A stretch of 8,096 nucleotides of DNA from Rhodanobacter sp. UBA5168. GTDB lineage: Bacteria > Pseudomonadota > Gammaproteobacteria > Xanthomonadales > Rhodanobacteraceae. The position numbers and the translations under genes are program-made. How positions within the stretch are numbered: position 1 is the stretch's first letter; each line of letters starts with the position of its first letter. Below are positions 5,275-8,096 of the stretch, one piece after another. The notes under the pieces are model-generated. The model ran no database searches and was not told the origin of the DNA. It saw nothing but the letters and a program-made list of their open reading frames with translations. The stretch is from positions 1 through 8,096 of the forward strand of contig DHXA01000020.1 in assembly GCA_002413455.1 (NCBI GenBank). Reading direction: 5' to 3'.

Positions 5275-5304
5275 GTGGGTCTGCTTCTGAAGGATCACAC
5301 CCAC
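5275..5304 (+). promoter_or_regulatory. Hairpin around the hflX ribosome site
   Basis: GTGGGT (5275-5280) is complementary to ACCCAC (5299-5304), two bases before the hflX GTG. The only purine-rich ribosome site, AAGGA at 5290-5294, lies in the loop, 12 bases from the start codon. The fold would shorten the effective spacing or limit initiation. Another small hairpin, CGGGC (5254-5258) with GCCCG (5264-5268), lies just upstream. Confidence 0.35.
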
Positions 5305-5306
5305 CA

Positions 5307-6608
5307 GTGTTTGACAGAAAAGAGAAAGGCGATCGCGCCGTCCTGGTCCTGCCGCATTCCCGCGGCGAAGGCGATACGGCACGTCGGGCCGAGGAATTTG
5401 CCGAACTGGTGAAGTCCGCTGGCGCCGAGGTGCTGGGTGTGGTCGCGGCCCGGGTCGAGGATCCCAACCCGCGCTACTACATCGGCAGCGGCAAGGCGGA
5501 CGAAGTCGCCGAGGCGGCACGTGCGCTGGAAGCCGACGTGGTGCTGGTCGATCACGTGCTCACCCCGGTGCAGGAGCGCAATCTCGAGAAGCATCTCGGC
5601 ATTCGCGTGGTCGACCGTGCCGGCCTGATCCTGGACATCTTCGCCCAGCGTGCGCGTTCGCACGAAGGCAAGCTGGAAGTGGAACTGGCCCAGCTCAAGC
5701 ATCTGGCCACGCGGCTGGTGCGCGGCTGGACCCATCTGGACGCCCAGCGCGGCGGTGCCATCGGCAACCGTGGCCCCGGCGAAACCCAGCTGGAGACCGA
5801 CCGCCGGTTGATCGGCGTGCGCGTGAAGATGCTGACCAAGCGGCTGGAGAAAGTGCAGGTCCAGCGCGGCCAGCAGCGTCGCTCGCGCCTGCGCAATACG
5901 GTGCCGCAGGTGGCGCTGGTCGGTTATACCAATGCCGGCAAGTCGACCCTGTTCAATGCGTTGACCACCGGCGACGTCTACGCCGCCAACCTGCTGTTCG
6001 CCACGCTCGATCCGACCGTGCGCAAGCTGGAAGACCTCAGCTGCGGTCCGGCCGTGCTGGCCGACACCGTCGGCTTCATCCGCGAACTGCCGCACGATCT
6101 GGTCGCCGCGTTCCGCGCCACCCTGGCCGAAGCGCGCGACGCCGACCTGCTGCTGCATGTCAGCGACGCCGCCGACGAGGAGCGCGAGCGTCTGCATCGC
6201 GTGGTCGACAACGTGCTGGAGGAAATCGACGCTGGCGACGTGCCGCAGCTGCACGTGATGAACAAGATCGACCTGGCCGGCAGCGAACCGCGCATCGACC
6301 GCGACGCGGCGGGCAAACCCGTGCGTGTATGGCTGTCCGCCGCCAACGGCGTCGGGCTGGACCTGTTGCGCCAGGCGCTTGGCGAACTGCTCGGCGGTGA
6401 GCGGGTGCAGTCGGCGCTGCAGTTGCCGTTGACGGCCGGGCGCTTGCATGCGCGGTTGAAGGCCGCTGGCGCGATCAGCGGCGAGACGGTGGACGAGCAC
6501 GGCTGGCAGTTGCATATCGACGCGCCGCGCAGTGTGATCGCGCCGCTCAGCGGTGGCGATCCCGCCGAAACCCTGTTGCTGCGCGGGCTGCTGACCGTGG
6601 CGGAATGA
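5307..6608 (+). CDS. hflX: Ribosome-associated GTPase HflX
   Basis: A 433-residue GTPase of the Obg-HflX group that binds the 50S subunit and, in E. coli, splits stalled or heat-damaged ribosomes. The N-terminal HflX domain (about 1-200) carries the family signatures GLILDIFAQRARSHEGKLEVELAQL, LVRGWTHLDAQRGG and GPGETQLETDRR. The G domain shows G1 GYTNAGKST (206-214), the switch II motif DTVGF (253-257), G4 NKID (319-322) and the G5-like SAANG (344-348). The GTG at 5307 gives MFDRKEKGDRAVLV, which aligns with the start of E. coli HflX. It lies 57 bases after hfq, probably on the same transcript. The next gene is 176 bases away. No truncation or frameshift is seen. Confidence 0.97.
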   Translation: MFDRKEKGDRAVLVLPHSRGEGDTARRAEEFAELVKSAGAEVLGVVAARVEDPNPRYYIGSGKADEVAEAARALEADVVLVDHVLTPVQERNLEKHLGIRVVDRAGLILDIFAQRARSHEGKLEVELAQLKHLATRLVRGWTHLDAQRGGAIGNRGPGETQLETDRRLIGVRVKMLTKRLEKVQVQRGQQRRSRLRNTVPQVALVGYTNAGKSTLFNALTTGDVYAANLLFATLDPTVRKLEDLSCGPAVLADTVGFIRELPHDLVAAFRATLAEARDADLLLHVSDAADEERERLHRVVDNVLEEIDAGDVPQLHVMNKIDLAGSEPRIDRDAAGKPVRVWLSAANGVGLDLLRQALGELLGGERVQSALQLPLTAGRLHARLKAAGAISGETVDEHGWQLHIDAPRSVIAPLSGGDPAETLLLRGLLTVAE

Positions 6609-6639
6609 CGCTCGGGCAGCGGACGAGTCCACCCGGCTC

Positions 6640-6648
6640 TGCTAATAT
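6640..6648 (+). promoter_or_regulatory. Extended -10 promoter before hflK
   Basis: TGC followed by TAATAT (6643-6648) is an extended -10 element (TGn plus a hexamer matching five of six bases or nearly so). The -35 region around 6620-6625 is poor, as is common with extended -10 promoters. Transcription would start near 6655, about 130 bases before the hflK GTG. The 176-base spacer also holds GGCCG (6741-6745) with CGGCC (6753-6757), a short hairpin just before the hflK ribosome site. Confidence 0.45.
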
Positions 6649-6784
6649 GCCCAATGTTTGTGCGGCCTCCCCAACAGGTCGCGCACCCCATCGACAGCCC
6701 AGGCTGAATCTCATGTGTAACCCGGTTCAACGCGTGTTCCGGCCGCGGTTGCCGGCCTCCCGACGGCTTCAAGGAGACTGACTC

Positions 6785-7867
6785 GTGGCATGGAATGAAC
6801 CCGGCAACAACGGGCAACGTGATCCCTGGAACAGGAAGCGCTCCTCCGGCAAATCGCCCGTGGACGACCTGCTCAACCAGCTGAAAAACCGTGTGGGCAA
6901 GCTGGGGCAGGGTCCCGGCAGCATCCTCACCGCCGTGCTGGTGCTGCTGGTGGTCGGCTTGCTGTTCAGCAGCTACACCATCATCGGTGCGCGCGAGGCC
7001 GGCGTGGTGCTGCGCTTCGGCCAGTACTCGCGCACGCTGACGCCGGGCTTCCACCTGAAGCTGCCGCAGCCGATCGAGTCGGTCAACAAGGTCGAGGCCA
7101 CGCGGATCCGCTCGGTCACCGACAAGGTGGCCATGCTCACCCGTGACGAAAACATCATCACCATCGACTTCACCGTGCAATACCAGGTGGACGATTCGCG
7201 TAAATACCTGTTCTCGCTGAACGACCCGGACGGCACCATCGGCGCCGCCGCCGAAGCCGCGGTGCGCTCGGTGATTGGCGGCAGCGACATGGACCAGATC
7301 CTGTCCGCCGCTGGCGCCAGCCTGGTCAGCGAGGCCCAGGTGACCTTGCAGAAGACGCTGGACGGCTACGATTCCGGCCTGCGCGTCACCGAGGTCAGCT
7401 TCCAGAACGTGTCCCCGCCGAACGAAGTGAAGGACGCCTTCGACGACGTCAACAACGCCCGCGAAGACAAGCAGAGCATCGAGAACGCCGCCCTGGCGTA
7501 CGCCAGCAAGGTGGTGCCGGTGGCCCGCGGCGACGCCGCGCGCATCGCTGCCGAAGCCTCCGGCTACAAGGCCGAGCGCATCGCCCGCGCGCAGGGCGAC
7601 TCCGCGCGCTTCGATTTGCTGCTGACCCAGTACAAGGCCGCCCCCGAAGTCACCCGCAAGCGGCTGTGGCTGGAAACGATGGAACAGGTGATGGCCAACA
7701 ACCCCAAGGTGATCGACGGCTCCAACGGCCGCAACATCATCACCCTGCCACCGCTGCAGGGCGCTCCGACGGCGCCTGAAACCGGCTCGGCCACGGTGGG
7801 CGCGATCGTGCCCACCACGTCGCCTGCCAACAGCAGCAGTGCGGCCGACAAGGGAGCCCAGCCATGA
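6785..7867 (+). CDS. hflK: FtsH modulator subunit HflK
   Basis: A 360-residue SPFH (band 7) membrane protein that assembles with HflC into a large cage around the FtsH protease and modulates its activity. Residues 1-45 form a glycine- and asparagine-rich cytoplasmic lead (NEPGNNGQRDPWN), 46-66 a single membrane helix, then the SPFH domain begins GAREAGVVLRFGQYSRTLTPGFHLKLPQPIESV. A long helical region with NNAREDKQSIENAALAYASKVVPVARGDAARI and GYKAERIARAQGD follows. The end is low-complexity, rich in Pro, Thr and Ser. It is shorter than E. coli HflK (about 419), mostly in the low-complexity ends. The GTG at 6785 is set by AAGGAG (6771-6776) eight bases upstream. Its stop overlaps the start of hflC (ATGATGA), so the two are translationally coupled. 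Confidence 0.95.
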   Translation: MAWNEPGNNGQRDPWNRKRSSGKSPVDDLLNQLKNRVGKLGQGPGSILTAVLVLLVVGLLFSSYTIIGAREAGVVLRFGQYSRTLTPGFHLKLPQPIESVNKVEATRIRSVTDKVAMLTRDENIITIDFTVQYQVDDSRKYLFSLNDPDGTIGAAAEAAVRSVIGGSDMDQILSAAGASLVSEAQVTLQKTLDGYDSGLRVTEVSFQNVSPPNEVKDAFDDVNNAREDKQSIENAALAYASKVVPVARGDAARIAAEASGYKAERIARAQGDSARFDLLLTQYKAAPEVTRKRLWLETMEQVMANNPKVIDGSNGRNIITLPPLQGAPTAPETGSATVGAIVPTTSPANSSSAADKGAQP

Positions 7868-8096
7868 TGAAGATCAGCTCCGCCGTCATCGCGATCCTGG
7901 TGCTCCTGCTCGGCCTCAACAGCATGTTCGTGGTCCGCGAAGGGCACAGCGCCTTGCTGCTGCAGTTCGGCCGCATCGTGCACACCGACTACCAGCCGGG
8001 CCTGCATTTCAAGCTGCCGGTGATCCAGCAGGTCATGCATTTCGACAAGCGCATCCTGTCGCTGGATGCGCCGCCGGAGCGCTACTTCACCTCCGA
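7864..8096 (+). CDS. hflC: FtsH modulator subunit HflC, N-terminal part (partial)
   Basis: The first 77 codons of HflC, partner of HflK; the gene runs off the right edge. Residues about 5-24 form the N-terminal membrane anchor (SSAVIAILVLLLGLNSMFVV). The SPFH domain begins REGHSALLLQFGRIVHTDYQPGLHFKLPVIQQVMHFDKRILSLDAPPERYFTS, a close match to the start of known HflC proteins. Two adjacent in-frame ATGs (7864 and 7867) are possible starts; AGGGAG at 7851-7856 lies 7 or 10 bases before them. With the first ATG the gene overlaps the hflK stop by four bases, the usual arrangement for equimolar subunits. Confidence 0.95.
   Translation, partial: MMKISSAVIAILVLLLGLNSMFVVREGHSALLLQFGRIVHTDYQPGLHFKLPVIQQVMHFDKRILSLDAPPERYFTS

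Noticed and set aside
5295..6632. Minus-strand open frame of about 445 codons opposite hflX
   Set aside because: Gln/His/Ala-rich antisense shadow caused by strong GC codon bias; the plus strand encodes intact HflX.

Overview
The window reads as chromosomal DNA of a GC-rich gammaproteobacterium. The right half is the conserved RNA-modification and quality-control block miaA-hfq-hflX-hflK-hflC, in the same order as in Escherichia coli. The Hfq core, HflX and Tdh are close to the E. coli proteins, while the strong GC bias and several GTG starts suit Lysobacterales (Xanthomonadales), perhaps Rhodanobacteraceae. That placement is inference, since no marker gene was searched.

Left part (1-2391) is a signalling neighbourhood. 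The 5' part of a large soluble kinase with HAMP-like repeats runs leftward off the window edge. After a 489-base gap, three tightly spaced rightward genes encode a small winged-helix-like protein (1002-1373) and two related three-helix membrane proteins resembling DUF5985 (1375-1650, 1654-1917). A stand-alone CheY-like receiver (2020-2391) faces them on the minus strand. Whether these five genes form one pathway is unproven, but the arrangement suggests a signal-transduction module around uncharacterised membrane proteins. It is the least understood part of the window.

Middle part: L-threonine 3-dehydrogenase (tdh, minus strand) is followed by a gap of about 270 bases before the receiver gene. 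That gap holds nested inverted repeats. tdh diverges from miaA across 135 bases packed with palindromes, with a perfect TATAAT facing tdh and a possible near-leaderless promoter for miaA.

Right part: miaA (tRNA dimethylallyltransferase), hfq (RNA chaperone), hflX (ribosome-associated GTPase), hflK and the start of hflC (SPFH membrane complex controlling FtsH). The block is not simply one tight operon. A heat-shock-like promoter and a terminator-like hairpin lie between miaA and hfq, and an extended -10 promoter lies in the 176-base gap before hflK. hflK and hflC overlap by four bases. Hfq carries an unusual histidine-rich C-terminal tail made by a tandem 9-base repeat.

No tRNA, rRNA, CRISPR array, insertion sequence or phage gene was recognised.
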